DNA from: Thermomonospora echinospora | GTDB lineage: Bacteria; Actinomycetota; Actinomycetes; Streptosporangiales; Streptosporangiaceae | Length of the DNA stretch: 64,000 nt | Direction of reading: 5' to 3' | Assembly (NCBI RefSeq): GCF_900108175.1 | Contig: NZ_FNVO01000002.1 | Span: 497,051-561,050 of the forward strand | Shown: positions 7,843-19,571 of the stretch, piece after piece | How the letters are laid out: the number at the start of each line of letters is the position of its first letter | Position numbering within the stretch: the first letter of the stretch is position 1 | Notes under the pieces: model-generated | The model's input: the letters and a program-made list of their open reading frames with translations, nothing else | Database searches by the model: none | Told to the model about the DNA's origin: nothing | Made by a program: the position numbers and the translations under genes

Positions 7843-8709
7843 ATGGCGAACAGGCTCACAGGCGTGGCGGCACTGGCCACCGGGCTGACCGGGCTGACCG
7901 TGGCGCTCAGCGGGTGCGGCCCCCTCGGCGCCACCACCTACCACGAGGATCGCAGGTACGAGGTCTCCGGTGGGCTCAAGGGGCTGGACCTGCGGCTGGA
8001 CACCGCCGACGTGGAGATCGTCGGCACCGACACCGACCGGATCAGCGTCCACGAGCGGCTGTCGTGGTCCAAGCGGCTCAAGCCGACGACCGAGCACCGG
8101 CGGGAGGGCGACACCCTGCGACTGCGGTACCAGTGCCCGGACGTCTTCAGCATCGGCTTCCAGAACTGTGAAGTGGACTACCGGATCCAGGTGCCCCGCG
8201 CGATGGCGGTGAAGCTGCACTCCGACACCGGCCGCATCCGGATCCGCGGCCTGGCGGGCGCCGTCCAGGCCGACGCCGACACCGGCGACATTGTGGCCAC
8301 CGACCTGCGCGGCGCCACGGTGAACGTCACCGCCGACACCGGGAACATCCTGGTCAGCGGCGCCGGCTCGGTCCAGGCGCGGGCCGACTCCGGCAATGTC
8401 GAGCTGCTGGACCTGCGCGGCGAGCGGGCCGTCGCCACCGCCGACTCCGGCAACGTCGTCATCGCCTTCGTCAAGGACCGGCCGCCGACCCTCGTGCAGG
8501 CCCGGGCCGACTCCGGCAACGTGATCGTCAGACTGCCCGGCGGGTTCTCCTACGCCCTCACCCAGCACGCCGAAGGGTCTCCACGGTGGGGCTCCGGGGC
8601 GCCGGCGGCGGGCCGGCCGGCCGCCGGGGACCTGACGATCGACCCGGCCTCCCCCCGCAAGGTCTTCGTCTCCGCCGACTCCGGCACCGTCACCGTCTCC
8701 CCCGTCTAG
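7843..8709 (+). CDS. DUF4097-family lipoprotein (beta-helical, adhesin-like)
   Basis: 288 residues from the ATG at 7843. An N-terminal lipoprotein signal ends in lipobox L-S-G-C with lipidated C25, so the mature protein is anchored outside the membrane. The rest is a repetitive beta-solenoid: the segment ADSGN or ADTGN recurs about six times between 150 and 285, the hallmark of DUF4097. The family role is unclear; 'putative adhesin' is only a domain name. The in-frame sequence upstream of 7843 was left out because it would bury the signal peptide. Confidence 0.85.
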   Translation: MANRLTGVAALATGLTGLTVALSGCGPLGATTYHEDRRYEVSGGLKGLDLRLDTADVEIVGTDTDRISVHERLSWSKRLKPTTEHRREGDTLRLRYQCPDVFSIGFQNCEVDYRIQVPRAMAVKLHSDTGRIRIRGLAGAVQADADTGDIVATDLRGATVNVTADTGNILVSGAGSVQARADSGNVELLDLRGERAVATADSGNVVIAFVKDRPPTLVQARADSGNVIVRLPGGFSYALTQHAEGSPRWGSGAPAAGRPAAGDLTIDPASPRKVFVSADSGTVTVSPV

Positions 8710-8853
8710 CGCGGTGTCCGGCCATGTCGGCCGGCACGGCCGGGGGAGCCACCGGCCGGGGGAGCCCAGCGCCCCGGCACACCGGCAGCGGCCGGTGAAG
8801 GTGACGGCATGACCCCCTTCGATCCATGGGGAAGGGACCTCCCCACGATCATG

Positions 8854-8893
8854 CCGATCCCCGTGACCGGACTGGTCCGGCCACGGGGATCGG
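8854..8893. terminator. Bidirectional hairpin between convergent genes
   Basis: Two 18-base arms (8854-8871 and 8876-8893) pair with a single mismatch around the loop CTGG. It lies between the lipoprotein gene (plus strand) and the peptidase gene (minus strand), and ends ten bases before the peptidase stop, so it can terminate both. Confidence 0.8.
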
Positions 8894-8902
8894 CGATCGG
8901 GG

Positions 8903-10432
8903 TCAGCGGATCAGCGCGCCGCCCCGCCAGTCGGCCGTGTCGGCGGCCGACGCCTTCTTCAGGGTCATCGTCCGCGCGGACCCGGCGCCGGTCACCTCCT
9001 CGACGGACCGGGCGAAGCGCTGGGTGACATGCGCCGCGCCGTCGGCCAGCTGGTCCAGGCCCGTCCAGTTGATGTTGCTCAGGCCGTCACAGGCGGAGTG
9101 GTAGCACTTGTCGTACGCCTCACCGGCGGTGCCGCCGTAGAGCGGGACCTGCTCGGCGGTCTTGACGCCCTCGGCGCCGCTGAACAAGCCACCGGCCGGG
9201 ATGCCCGCGTTGATGAAGGCGAAGTAGTCCGACCGGCCGTCGAAGGCGGTCGGCTCGGTGGCCAGCCCGCGCTTGCCGAAGTAGTCGGTGAACGCCTTCT
9301 CGATCTCGGCGGAGCCGGGCGGCGGGACGGTCGGGGTGCCCAGCGAGTTGTCACCGTCGTAGACGAACCGGGCGAAGTTGGGCGAGCCCAGCATGTCGAA
9401 GTTCAGGTTGAGCGCGATCGTGGACAGCTCCGCCTCGCTCAGCGCGGCGACGTAGGCGTTCGACCCGATCAGGCCGCCCTCCTCGGCCCCCCACCAGGCG
9501 AACCGCACCTGGTTGCGCAGGCCCTTCTTGCCCAGCTTGCCGATCTGCTGGGCCATGGCCAGCAGGGTGGCGGTCCCGCTGCCGTTGTCGTTGATGCCGG
9601 GCCCCTCGACCACGCTGTCCAGGTGCGCCCCGACCACGACCTTCTTGCCGGGGTTGCCGAGCCTGGTGTCGGCGATGACGTTCTTGGACGAGCGCCGCTC
9701 GTGGAAGACGTCGGTCTTGATGCGCAGGCTCACCCCGCCGGCCTTGGCCTTGCCGACCAGCCCGATGCCCAGTTCGTAGGTGGGGCCGACGACCGGGATG
9801 CCGACCGGCCCGCTCAGCGTGCCCGCCACCGGGCCCGCGACGTCGGGACGCTGGTAGATCACCGCGCCCACCGCCCCGGCGTCCTCGGCGTTGGCCACCT
9901 TGACCGAGAAGTTGCAGCCGCCGCGCTGGATGAGCGCGATGGACCCGGCCGGGAAGCCGGCGAAGTCGTCGGCCTCGCAGCCGCTGCCCAGCCCGTCGGG
10001 CTGGTCGGTGTCCACGGGGGCCGCCGGGGCGGTCACGTCGCCCTCAGCGGAGTACTCCAGGGTCAGGAAGTCGCCCTCGGCGTCCTCAGCGTAGGTCGCC
10101 GGGTCGGGAGCGGTCTGCTCGAAGACGGTGGGGGCCTGCTGCTCGTAGTAGTCGAACTCGAACGGCAGGACCTGCGGCCGGTACCCGGCCCTCTTGAGGA
10201 CCTTCACGACGTAGTCGACGGAGGCGTCATAACCCGGCTGCCCGGACGCCCGGTTGCCGCCGTTGGCCTTGGCGATCTTCTCCAGCGCGGCCAGGTGACC
10301 CCGGATGTCCTTGACCTTGACCAGCTTGGCCAGCTCGGGATGCCCCACCGTGGCCTGCGCCGGGACGGCCGTCACCACACCGGAGGCCAGGCCCGCGAGG
10401 GCGAGGGCGATGCCCAGATGTCGCTTCCGCAC
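8903..10432 (-). CDS. Secreted M28-family aminopeptidase with PA domain
   Basis: 509 residues from the GTG at 10432, chosen because AGGGGA sits six bases upstream. Residues 1-27 are a Sec signal peptide ending AVPAQA. A protease-associated (PA) insert spans about 130-245. The M28 catalytic domain follows, with zinc and catalytic residues H270 and D272 (GAHLDSV), D282 (INDNGSG), E317/E318 (GAEEGGL), D346 (NFDMLGS) and a late histidine in CYHSACD. Family members remove N-terminal amino acids from extracellular peptides; the Streptomyces griseus aminopeptidase is the reference. The gene is transcribed alone. Confidence 0.93.
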   Translation of the reverse strand: MRKRHLGIALALAGLASGVVTAVPAQATVGHPELAKLVKVKDIRGHLAALEKIAKANGGNRASGQPGYDASVDYVVKVLKRAGYRPQVLPFEFDYYEQQAPTVFEQTAPDPATYAEDAEGDFLTLEYSAEGDVTAPAAPVDTDQPDGLGSGCEADDFAGFPAGSIALIQRGGCNFSVKVANAEDAGAVGAVIYQRPDVAGPVAGTLSGPVGIPVVGPTYELGIGLVGKAKAGGVSLRIKTDVFHERRSSKNVIADTRLGNPGKKVVVGAHLDSVVEGPGINDNGSGTATLLAMAQQIGKLGKKGLRNQVRFAWWGAEEGGLIGSNAYVAALSEAELSTIALNLNFDMLGSPNFARFVYDGDNSLGTPTVPPPGSAEIEKAFTDYFGKRGLATEPTAFDGRSDYFAFINAGIPAGGLFSGAEGVKTAEQVPLYGGTAGEAYDKCYHSACDGLSNINWTGLDQLADGAAHVTQRFARSVEEVTGAGSARTMTLKKASAADTADWRGGALIR

Positions 10433-10583
10433 GTTCACTCCCCTGGGTTTCCTACGGAGTCGAATGCGCCAGATGCTGACACCCCGCCCACAATGACCAC
10501 AAGGGCCGGGGATGAAGATTGCATAGCGGATCCAATAAGGCCACTGTTTCGGACCCGCCACAAGCAAAGGACCAAGAAAAGGA

Positions 10584-11036
10584 TCAGGAGATGTCGACCG
10601 GGAACCCCGGCGGGGCCGCCTCCAGCCAGGCCAGGAAACCGGTCAGCGCCGCCGCGCCCATCGCCAGCTCCACCCGCAGCTCACCGTTGCGGACCTCGAC
10701 GATGCCGGCGTCCGGGGCCAGCCCCGGGGCCTCCTCGGCGGCCGGCGCCCGCCGGTTGGACACGACGAGGCCCCGGCGGTGAATCACCTGCCGGGGCCTG
10801 ATACGAAGACCGAAAACCCGGTGCCAGTGCAGCTCGTCGCCCTTGTAGCGAGCCAGACCCAGCCGCCACGGCCCGGGAGCGCCGTCCTGCGGCAGCGTCC
10901 GCAGGCTGCACTCAACGGTGCCGCCCCGCCGCTGGAAGATCCAGCGGCGTAGCAGGACCGCGGCGAGCAGCAGCAGGGCGGCCAGGACCGCCACGGCGAG
11001 CACCCCGCCCACATCCCATGCCAGGTGCTCTGCCAA
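10584..11036 (-). CDS. DUF2550 membrane protein next to ATP synthase operon
   Basis: 150 residues. One transmembrane helix at about 12-32 is followed by a soluble domain (FQRRGGTVECSLR... GPWRLGLARYKGDELHWHR) that matches the DUF2550 family found just after atpC in many actinomycetes. Function is unknown. It starts 27 bases after the atpC stop, so it is probably the last cistron of the atp operon. Confidence 0.85.
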   Translation of the reverse strand: MAEHLAWDVGGVLAVAVLAALLLLAAVLLRRWIFQRRGGTVECSLRTLPQDGAPGPWRLGLARYKGDELHWHRVFGLRIRPRQVIHRRGLVVSNRRAPAAEEAPGLAPDAGIVEVRNGELRVELAMGAAALTGFLAWLEAAPPGFPVDIS

Positions 11037-11063
11037 CTGCCCCCCGATCCCGGTCCTGCTTCG

Positions 11064-11459
11064 CTAAGCCTCGAGCCCGGCGGCGCGCAGCCTGGCGCGG
11101 GCACGCCGCTCGGCCACCGAGGGTTGCTCGTCGCCGCCGTCCCCGGCCAGCGCCTGCTGCAGTGCCTGCTGGGCCGCCTCGACGTCCACCTCGCCGCCCA
11201 GCTCGGCCTGCTCGGCCAGCACCGACACCTCGTCGGAGGCGACCGAGAAGAAGCCGCTGCCGACCATCGCCACAATCTCCGGCGAACCGTCGGCCGGGTG
11301 CACCTTCACCACACTGCCGTCCAGCAGCACGCCCAGCACCGGGGCGTGGCCGGGCAGGATGCCGAGCTGGCCGTCGATGGTCTGCGCGACCACCATGGTG
11401 GCCTCGCCGGACCAGATCTCCCGCTCCGGTGAGACCAGCCCCACCCTAAGGGTTGCCAC
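11064..11459 (-). CDS. atpC: ATP synthase epsilon subunit
   Basis: 131 residues from the GTG at 11459. I prefer this to the GTG two codons earlier because AAGGAG lies five bases before 11459 but touches the upstream GTG. The N-terminal beta domain (LRVGLVSPEREIWSGEA, GQLGILPGHAP) is standard for the central-stalk epsilon subunit. The C-terminal helical hairpin (about 90-131) contains ARARLRAAG. The subunit couples and inhibits F1 rotation. Confidence 0.95.
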   Translation of the reverse strand: MATLRVGLVSPEREIWSGEATMVVAQTIDGQLGILPGHAPVLGVLLDGSVVKVHPADGSPEIVAMVGSGFFSVASDEVSVLAEQAELGGEVDVEAAQQALQQALAGDGGDEQPSVAERRARARLRAAGLEA

Positions 11460-11533
11460 TTGCACTCCTTGTGCGTCGGGGAGCCGTCAGCCCGTACCGC
11501 GGGACGCCCGTGCGGACGCCCCGCGGACGCGGA

Positions 11534-13866
<2,333 letters not shown>

Positions 13867-13872
13867 GACGGA

Positions 13873-15513
13873 TCAGGCCTTCTTGACGACGCGCTGGACC
13901 TTCTCCTGGCCGACGGCCTCGTCCTCGAGCGGCTCGACCGGCTCGTCGGCGGCCAGCAGGGTCCCCTCGCTGGTCTGGAACTCCTTCTTGAACTCGCCGA
14001 TGGCCGCCTTGAGCGTGGTCAGGGCGTCGTCGGAGAGCTGGCCGCTGTCGCGGATGTCGGTCAGCACGCCGCCGTAGTTGCGCTCGACGTGGTCCAGGAA
14101 CTCGGCCTCGAAGCGGCGGATGTCCTCCACCGGCACGTCATCGAGCTCACCGCTGGTACCGGCCCACACCGACACGACCTGCTTCTCGGCCGGGATCGGG
14201 CTGTACTGGGGCTGCTTGAGCAGCTCGACCAGGCGGGCGCCACGCTCCAGCTGGGCGCGGGAGGCCGCGTCCAGGTCGGAGGCGAAGGCGGCGAACGCCT
14301 CCAGGTCACGGAACTGCGACAGCGACAGCCGCAGCGTACCGGCGACCTTGCGCATCGCCTTGATCTGCGCCGAGCCGCCGACCCGGGAGACCGAGATACC
14401 GACGTTGATGGCCGGCCGCACGCCCTGGTTGAACAGGTCGGTCTCCAGGAAGCACTGGCCGTCGGTGATGGAGATGACGTTGGTCGGGATGAACGCCGAC
14501 ACGTCGTTGCCCTTGGTCTCGATGATCGGCAGACCGGTCAGCGAGCCGCCGCCCAGCTCGTCCGACAGCTTGGCGCACCGCTCCAGCAGCCGCGAGTGCA
14601 GGTAGAACACGTCGCCCGGGTAGGCCTCACGGCCCGGCGGACGGCGCAGCAGCAGCGAGATGGCCCGGTAGGCCTCGGCCTGCTTGGACAGGTCGTCGAA
14701 GACGATCAGCACGTGCTTGCCCTGGTACATCCAGTGCTGGCCGATCGCCGAGCCGGTGTAGGGGGCGATGTACTTGTAGCCGGACGGCTCGGAGGCGGGC
14801 GCCGCCACGATCGTGGTGTACTCCATGGCACCGGCCTCTTCGAGGGTGCGGCGCACGTTGGCGATCGTCGAGCCCTTCTGGCCGATGGCGACGTAGATGC
14901 AGCGGACCTGCTTGGTCTCGTCGCCCGAGAGCCAGTTCTCCTTCTGGTTGATGATGGTGTCGATGCAGACCGTGGTCTTGCCGGTCTGCCGGTCACCGAT
15001 GATCAGCTGCCGCTGGCCGCGGCCGATCGGCGTCATCGCGTCGATGGCCTTGATGCCGGTCTGCAGCGGCTCGCTCACCGACTGCCGCTGCACGACGGTC
15101 GGCGCCTGCAGCTCCAGTGCACGGCGCTCGGTCAGCTCCAGGGGGCCCTTGCCGTCCAGCGGGTTGCCCAGGGCGTCCACCACGCGGCCCAGGTAGGCAT
15201 CGCCCACCGGGACCGACAGCACCTCGCCGGTGCGGCGGACCTTCTGGCCTTCCTCGATCTTGCTGAAGTCACCCAGGACAACGGCACCGATCTCACGGAC
15301 GTCCAGGTTCAGAGCCAGGCCACGGGTCCCGTCCTCGAACTCGAGGAGCTCGTTCGCCATGGCCGAGGGCAGTCCCTCGATGTGGGCGATACCGTCGCCG
15401 GAATCGACAACGGTGCCGACCTCTTCGCGCGCGGCCGCCTCCGGCTCGTACGACTGGACGAAGCGCTCCAGCGCGTTCCGGATCTCGTCCGGACGGATCG
15501 TCAGCTCCGCCAT
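13873..15513 (-). CDS. atpA: ATP synthase alpha subunit
   Basis: 546 residues, non-catalytic nucleotide-binding F1 subunit. The P-loop [10 protein letters not shown] and the signature [17 protein letters not shown] are present. The C-terminal tail after about 510 is acidic and then basic, as in other actinomycetes. The ATG has AGAGGA just upstream. The 183-bp gap to atpH (15514-15696) is long for this operon; I see only a short CCCTTAAGGG palindrome in it and no gene. Confidence 0.98.
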   Translation of the reverse strand: MAELTIRPDEIRNALERFVQSYEPEAAAREEVGTVVDSGDGIAHIEGLPSAMANELLEFEDGTRGLALNLDVREIGAVVLGDFSKIEEGQKVRRTGEVLSVPVGDAYLGRVVDALGNPLDGKGPLELTERRALELQAPTVVQRQSVSEPLQTGIKAIDAMTPIGRGQRQLIIGDRQTGKTTVCIDTIINQKENWLSGDETKQVRCIYVAIGQKGSTIANVRRTLEEAGAMEYTTIVAAPASEPSGYKYIAPYTGSAIGQHWMYQGKHVLIVFDDLSKQAEAYRAISLLLRRPPGREAYPGDVFYLHSRLLERCAKLSDELGGGSLTGLPIIETKGNDVSAFIPTNVISITDGQCFLETDLFNQGVRPAINVGISVSRVGGSAQIKAMRKVAGTLRLSLSQFRDLEAFAAFASDLDAASRAQLERGARLVELLKQPQYSPIPAEKQVVSVWAGTSGELDDVPVEDIRRFEAEFLDHVERNYGGVLTDIRDSGQLSDDALTTLKAAIGEFKKEFQTSEGTLLAADEPVEPLEDEAVGQEKVQRVVKKA

Positions 15514-15696
15514 GATTCCTCTCTTGCTCCCTTAAGGGTCAGCTCAGTCTGTATCAATCAGCCCGCGCCGACTCGTCTCGGCCACGCGCTCGTCAGCTCG
15601 TCACTCGTCGCCGGGCACGAACCGCGCCTCCCGCCACGGGGCTGTCCGCCGGCGTCGCGGGCGGCTCGTCTGCCCGCCGGCCGCTCCGCCCACGTC

Positions 15697-16524
15697 TCAG
15701 CCCCCGGCGAGCCGCCGCCGGACCTCGTCCAGCCGTCCGGCGATCGTGCCGTCGATGACCTCGTCCCCGATCTGGATGGAGATTCCGCCCAGCACGGTGG
15801 GGTCGAGTTCGATGTTCAGGTGTACGTCGTGGCCGTAGGCCGCGGCGAGCACGGCCGCCAGCCGGCTGCGCTGCCGCTCGGTCAGGTCCACGGCGGAGCG
15901 GACCAGCGCCACCAGGCGCTCGCGCCGCTGTGCGACGATCCGGCTGTGGTGCGCCAGCCCGCCTTCCAGGCTACGTCCTCGCGGGTGCACGACGAGTTCC
16001 GCGACCAGCCGCTGGGTCGAGGGCGTGGCCCTGTCCTCCAGCAGTGCCGCCAGCAGACCCTGCTTGCGGTCCGCGGGCAGCCCCGGGTCGGTCAGCGCCG
16101 CGCGCAGCTGCGGCTCGCCCTCCACGATCCGGGAGAACCGGAACAGCTCGTCCTCCAGGTCGTCGAGCACGCCGGCGGACTCCGCGCGGGCCGCCTCGGC
16201 GGTCACCGCCAGGGTCTCCAGCGCGTCCGCCAGCTCGGCGGGACGGGTCCAGCGCAGCCGTGCCACCTCCTGCACGACCGACAGGGCCGGCGCGGAGATC
16301 TTGCCGTCCAGCAGTCCGGCCACCAGGGCGGCCTTGGCCTGCGGGTCGGCGGACGGGTCGGAGACCGCCCGGCGCAGCCCGTGCTCGCGGTCCACCAGGT
16401 GGAGCACCGCGAACAGTTCCCCGCCGAGCACCTCCAGGTCGGCCGTGGCCAGCACGGCCTCCAGCCGCTCCCGCGCCTCGGCCAGCGAGGCGCGGGCGAC
16501 CGCTCCGATCACGGCAGCGCTCAT
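15697..16524 (-). CDS. atpH: ATP synthase delta subunit
   Basis: 275 residues, the peripheral-stalk subunit that joins F1 to the b subunits. It is about 100 residues longer than the E. coli protein, as is usual in streptomycete-type actinomycetes, but it is not fused to a b domain as in mycobacteria. The C-terminal segment ELDPTVLGGISIQIGDEVID is the delta signature. The start overlaps the atpF stop by four bases. Confidence 0.95.
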   Translation of the reverse strand: MSAAVIGAVARASLAEARERLEAVLATADLEVLGGELFAVLHLVDREHGLRRAVSDPSADPQAKAALVAGLLDGKISAPALSVVQEVARLRWTRPAELADALETLAVTAEAARAESAGVLDDLEDELFRFSRIVEGEPQLRAALTDPGLPADRKQGLLAALLEDRATPSTQRLVAELVVHPRGRSLEGGLAHHSRIVAQRRERLVALVRSAVDLTERQRSRLAAVLAAAYGHDVHLNIELDPTVLGGISIQIGDEVIDGTIAGRLDEVRRRLAGG

Positions 16525-17063
16525 GCGGGCTCCTGCGCGCGGGTCCGGTCCTCCAGCTCGGCCAGGAACCGGTCGACCACCCGGCTCTGCGTGGCCTGGT
16601 CGGTCAGCGCCTCACCGACCACCCGGCCGGCCAGCTCGACCGACAGCGCGCCGACCTCGGTGCGCAGCTGCTGCAGCGCCTGCTGACGCTCGGCCTCGAT
16701 GGTGGCCTGGGCGGCCTCCACGATGCGCCGGGCCTCGGCCTGCGCTTGCTCGCGCATCTCGGCGACGATCTGCGCGCCCTCCTCGCGGGCCTTCTCCCGC
16801 AGGCGGGCGGCCTCGGTACGGGCCTCGGCCAGCTGGGCCTGGTAGTTGGCCAGCGTGGCCTGGGCCTCGCGCTGGGCCTCCTCGGCCCGCTTGAGCCCGC
16901 CCTCGATCGCGTCGGTCCGCTCGGCGAGCGTCTTCTGGATCTGCGGAACGAGCTTCCAGCCGACCAGCAGCAGCACGATCGCGAACGAGATCGTGCCGAA
17001 GATCAGTTCGGCCGGGGCCGGGATCAGCGGGTTGTGCTCGGTCTCCGCGGCCAGGATGAACAT
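16521..17063 (-). CDS. atpF: ATP synthase b subunit
   Basis: 180 residues. One transmembrane helix (about 18-38, ELIFGTISFAIVLLLVGWKL) anchors a long charged helix (45-150) that forms the peripheral stalk. It overlaps atpH and lies 42 bases after atpE. Confidence 0.97.
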   Translation of the reverse strand: MFILAAETEHNPLIPAPAELIFGTISFAIVLLLVGWKLVPQIQKTLAERTDAIEGGLKRAEEAQREAQATLANYQAQLAEARTEAARLREKAREEGAQIVAEMREQAQAEARRIVEAAQATIEAERQQALQQLRTEVGALSVELAGRVVGEALTDQATQSRVVDRFLAELEDRTRAQEPA

Positions 17064-17105
17064 TGGGGTTCCGCCTTCCGGTCAGATGGTGGGAAGGTCA
17101 GCGGA

Positions 17106-17360
<255 letters not shown>

Positions 17361-17399
17361 TCACCCACCGGAGCTCGGGTTGGTGGGAGGTTGCTCAGG

Positions 17400-18203
17400 T
17401 CAGTGTTCGGGGTGCAGCGCGCCGCCGATGTAGGAGGCCGCCAGCAGGGTGAAGATGAACGCCTGCAGCGCCTGGACGAACATCTCGAACGCGGTCATCA
17501 CGATCGTCATCAGGAACCCGACCACGCCGACTCCGGCGCCGAGGCCGGTCAGCTTCTCGATCAGGAACCAGTAGGCCACCGTGGCGAAGAAGGCCAGCAG
17601 CAGGTGGCCGGCGAACATGTTGGCGAACAGTCGCACCGAGTGGGTGAACGGCCGCAGGATGATGTTCGACAGCAGCTCGATCGGGGCCAGGATGATGTAC
17701 AGCGGCTTGGGCAGTCCCGGCGGGAACATCATGTTCTTGAAGTAGCCCACCAGGCCCTGGTGCTTGATGCTCAGGAAGATCATCATCACGTAGACCACCG
17801 CGGCGAGCACGATCGGGAACGCGATGTGCGAGGCGATCGGCAGATACAGGATGGGGATGACGCCCATCCAGTTCATGATCAGGATGAAGAAGAAGGTGGA
17901 GACCAGGAACGGCATCCACCGGTCGCCGTCCTTGCCGATCATCGGCCGGGCGATCTGGTCGCGCACGAACAGGTAGCCGACCTCGCCGACGTTCTGCACG
18001 CCCCGGGGCACCAGCTTGGGCTTGTTGTAGGCGGCCCAGAAGAACGCACAGACGATGATCACGGTCAGCGCGGAGATGAGCACGGGCTTGGTCAGCCAGC
18101 TCGGGGCGCCGTGCCACAGCGGCGAGAACTGGAAGATCTCCAGCCCGGGGGCCTGAAACTCTCCTCCACCGCCGGGAGAGGCGAGGATGTGCGGCGCGCT
18201 CAC
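17400..18203 (-). CDS. atpB: ATP synthase a subunit
   Basis: 267 residues with five to six transmembrane helices. The essential arginine lies in PFTHSVRLFANMFAGH, and the last helix reads ALQAFIFTLLAASYIGGAL. It forms the stator proton half-channels against the c ring. Confidence 0.97.
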   Translation of the reverse strand: MSAPHILASPGGGGEFQAPGLEIFQFSPLWHGAPSWLTKPVLISALTVIIVCAFFWAAYNKPKLVPRGVQNVGEVGYLFVRDQIARPMIGKDGDRWMPFLVSTFFFILIMNWMGVIPILYLPIASHIAFPIVLAAVVYVMMIFLSIKHQGLVGYFKNMMFPPGLPKPLYIILAPIELLSNIILRPFTHSVRLFANMFAGHLLLAFFATVAYWFLIEKLTGLGAGVGVVGFLMTIVMTAFEMFVQALQAFIFTLLAASYIGGALHPEH

Positions 18204-18309
18204 GCGGCAGTCCCTTCGTCGTAGCTAGTGCGGTGCTCAGGTGCGTGCCCGGAGGGCTCGGCGAGTGCCGGGCATCGGGTGGTCCGCCGCCGTGACGCTG
18301 CCGGTGGGG

Positions 18310-18567
18310 TCAGCGGCCGTAGCGGTGGTAGACCAGGTAGAGCGCGAGACCGAGGCCGACCAGGATCCCGATCGGGAGCAAAGCCGAGGTGCCCAGCCAG
18401 CGATCCAGCAGCCAGCCGATCCCTCCGTACACCGCCATTCCGGACAGGAGGTAGCTCGGGATCGACCAGGCCGCATTGGTGAAACCCTGGTGGTCGGTCT
18501 GGTGATCCCAGTCGTCGGGCTGCCGGTCGGGCTGACGCCCCTCCCCGCTCATCGCAGGACGGACCAT
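18310..18567 (-). CDS. AtpZ/AtpI-like small membrane protein
   Basis: 85 residues: a polar N-terminus of about 30 residues and two transmembrane helices (about 37-55 and 61-80) in the arrangement of the AtpZ/AtpI family, which assists c-ring assembly or Mg/Ca transport in some bacteria. It lies between atpI and atpB. A second start (ATG at 18552) is possible, but the first has GGGAG upstream. Confidence 0.8.
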   Translation of the reverse strand: MVRPAMSGEGRQPDRQPDDWDHQTDHQGFTNAAWSIPSYLLSGMAVYGGIGWLLDRWLGTSALLPIGILVGLGLALYLVYHRYGR

Positions 18568-18648
18568 AGCAGGCCACTCCCCCCATGGTCATATCGAAGT
18601 AGTCCCTGGGCCCATGACCCGGCACAGGGATAGCCGTGCACCGGTTCA

Positions 18649-19107
18649 TCATGGGCTCCGGTCGATCGCCGGACCCGACATGGCCTCGGCGCTGGCCCGC
18701 CCGGCGGGCTCTTCGGGGGCGTCCACGTAGGGGGTCCTGGTCCGGGTGGTGGTGCGGATCTCGGCGACGACCCAGACGATCGTCAGCACGATGACCGTGT
18801 AGGCGAAGACCTTGGGCTCCCAGGCCGTGGCGTCCCGGAACACCGCGATCAGCCCGAACATCACGAAGATCTTGGTGATGTAGCTGAACACCGCGGCGGC
18901 GAACATCGCCTGCGGCGAGATCTTGGAGGCATAGCTGACCGCGACCACGCTGACGCTGAAGAAGGCGAGGGCCACGAGGGTCCCGAGCGCGGCGCCGAAC
19001 GCTCCCTGAGCCCCGGCTACCAGCAGGCCCACCGCGATCGCGGCGGCACCGGCCAGGCCAGTCGGGATCGCGGCGCCACGGAGGACCCGGGCGTCGGAAG
19101 AGTGCAT
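18649..19107 (-). CDS. atpI: ATP synthase subunit I-like membrane protein
   Basis: 152 residues with four predicted transmembrane helices (about 15-32, 36-58, 68-90, 97-117) and a polar tail. Position as first gene of the atp operon and architecture match actinobacterial AtpI. Sequence conservation in this family is low, so the call rests partly on context. The sequence upstream (19108-19571) carries no gene. Confidence 0.75.
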   Translation of the reverse strand: MHSSDARVLRGAAIPTGLAGAAAIAVGLLVAGAQGAFGAALGTLVALAFFSVSVVAVSYASKISPQAMFAAAVFSYITKIFVMFGLIAVFRDATAWEPKVFAYTVIVLTIVWVVAEIRTTTRTRTPYVDAPEEPAGRASAEAMSGPAIDRSP

Positions 19108-19571
19108 GTGGACTCCGGCTGGTCACGGTCTGTGTTCGGCTCTTGCTCGTGAAAGGTATCACAAGCGTTGCGATTGCCCACAATGACCCATCACGTAATG
19201 GCACAGCGTCACCAAGGGCCACAAGTGTCACAGGTTCGCCCGAACCGGTTCAAGGTTTGGGCCCGATCCCCTGCGGCACCCTGTCGCGTTCCGGGGGCCA
19301 ACACCGCGGGTTCACCTGGCCTTCAGCGCGTGTTCACCGGTTGTTCATCCGACCGGCGCGGGTCGCGAGAGTCGCGTCGACGGGACCCCGCCGGGGTGGG
19401 CCCGCCCGGCCGCGGACGTCCGCCCTGTTCCGGGCGTTCACCCTGCTCACGGCCGGTCGATCAGCTCGCTGAGCGACGTGCGGACGACTCGCGGGCGGCT
19501 TGCGGATGACTCGCGGACGGCTCGTGGGCTGCTCGCCCGCGCACCGGGCGGTCCCGGTCGGAGGCGTCCGG
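19108..19571. other. Gene-free region with probable atp promoter and short degenerate repeats
   Basis: No coding frame here is convincing. On the minus strand, TTGTGG (about 19183) and TGATAC (about 19160) could form a promoter for atpI with a 16-base spacer; this is weak. Positions 19480-19545 hold degenerate repeats of the form CGGACGACTCGCGG / CGGATGACTCGCGG / CGGACGGCTCGTGG just after the end of the transferase gene. Confidence 0.4.
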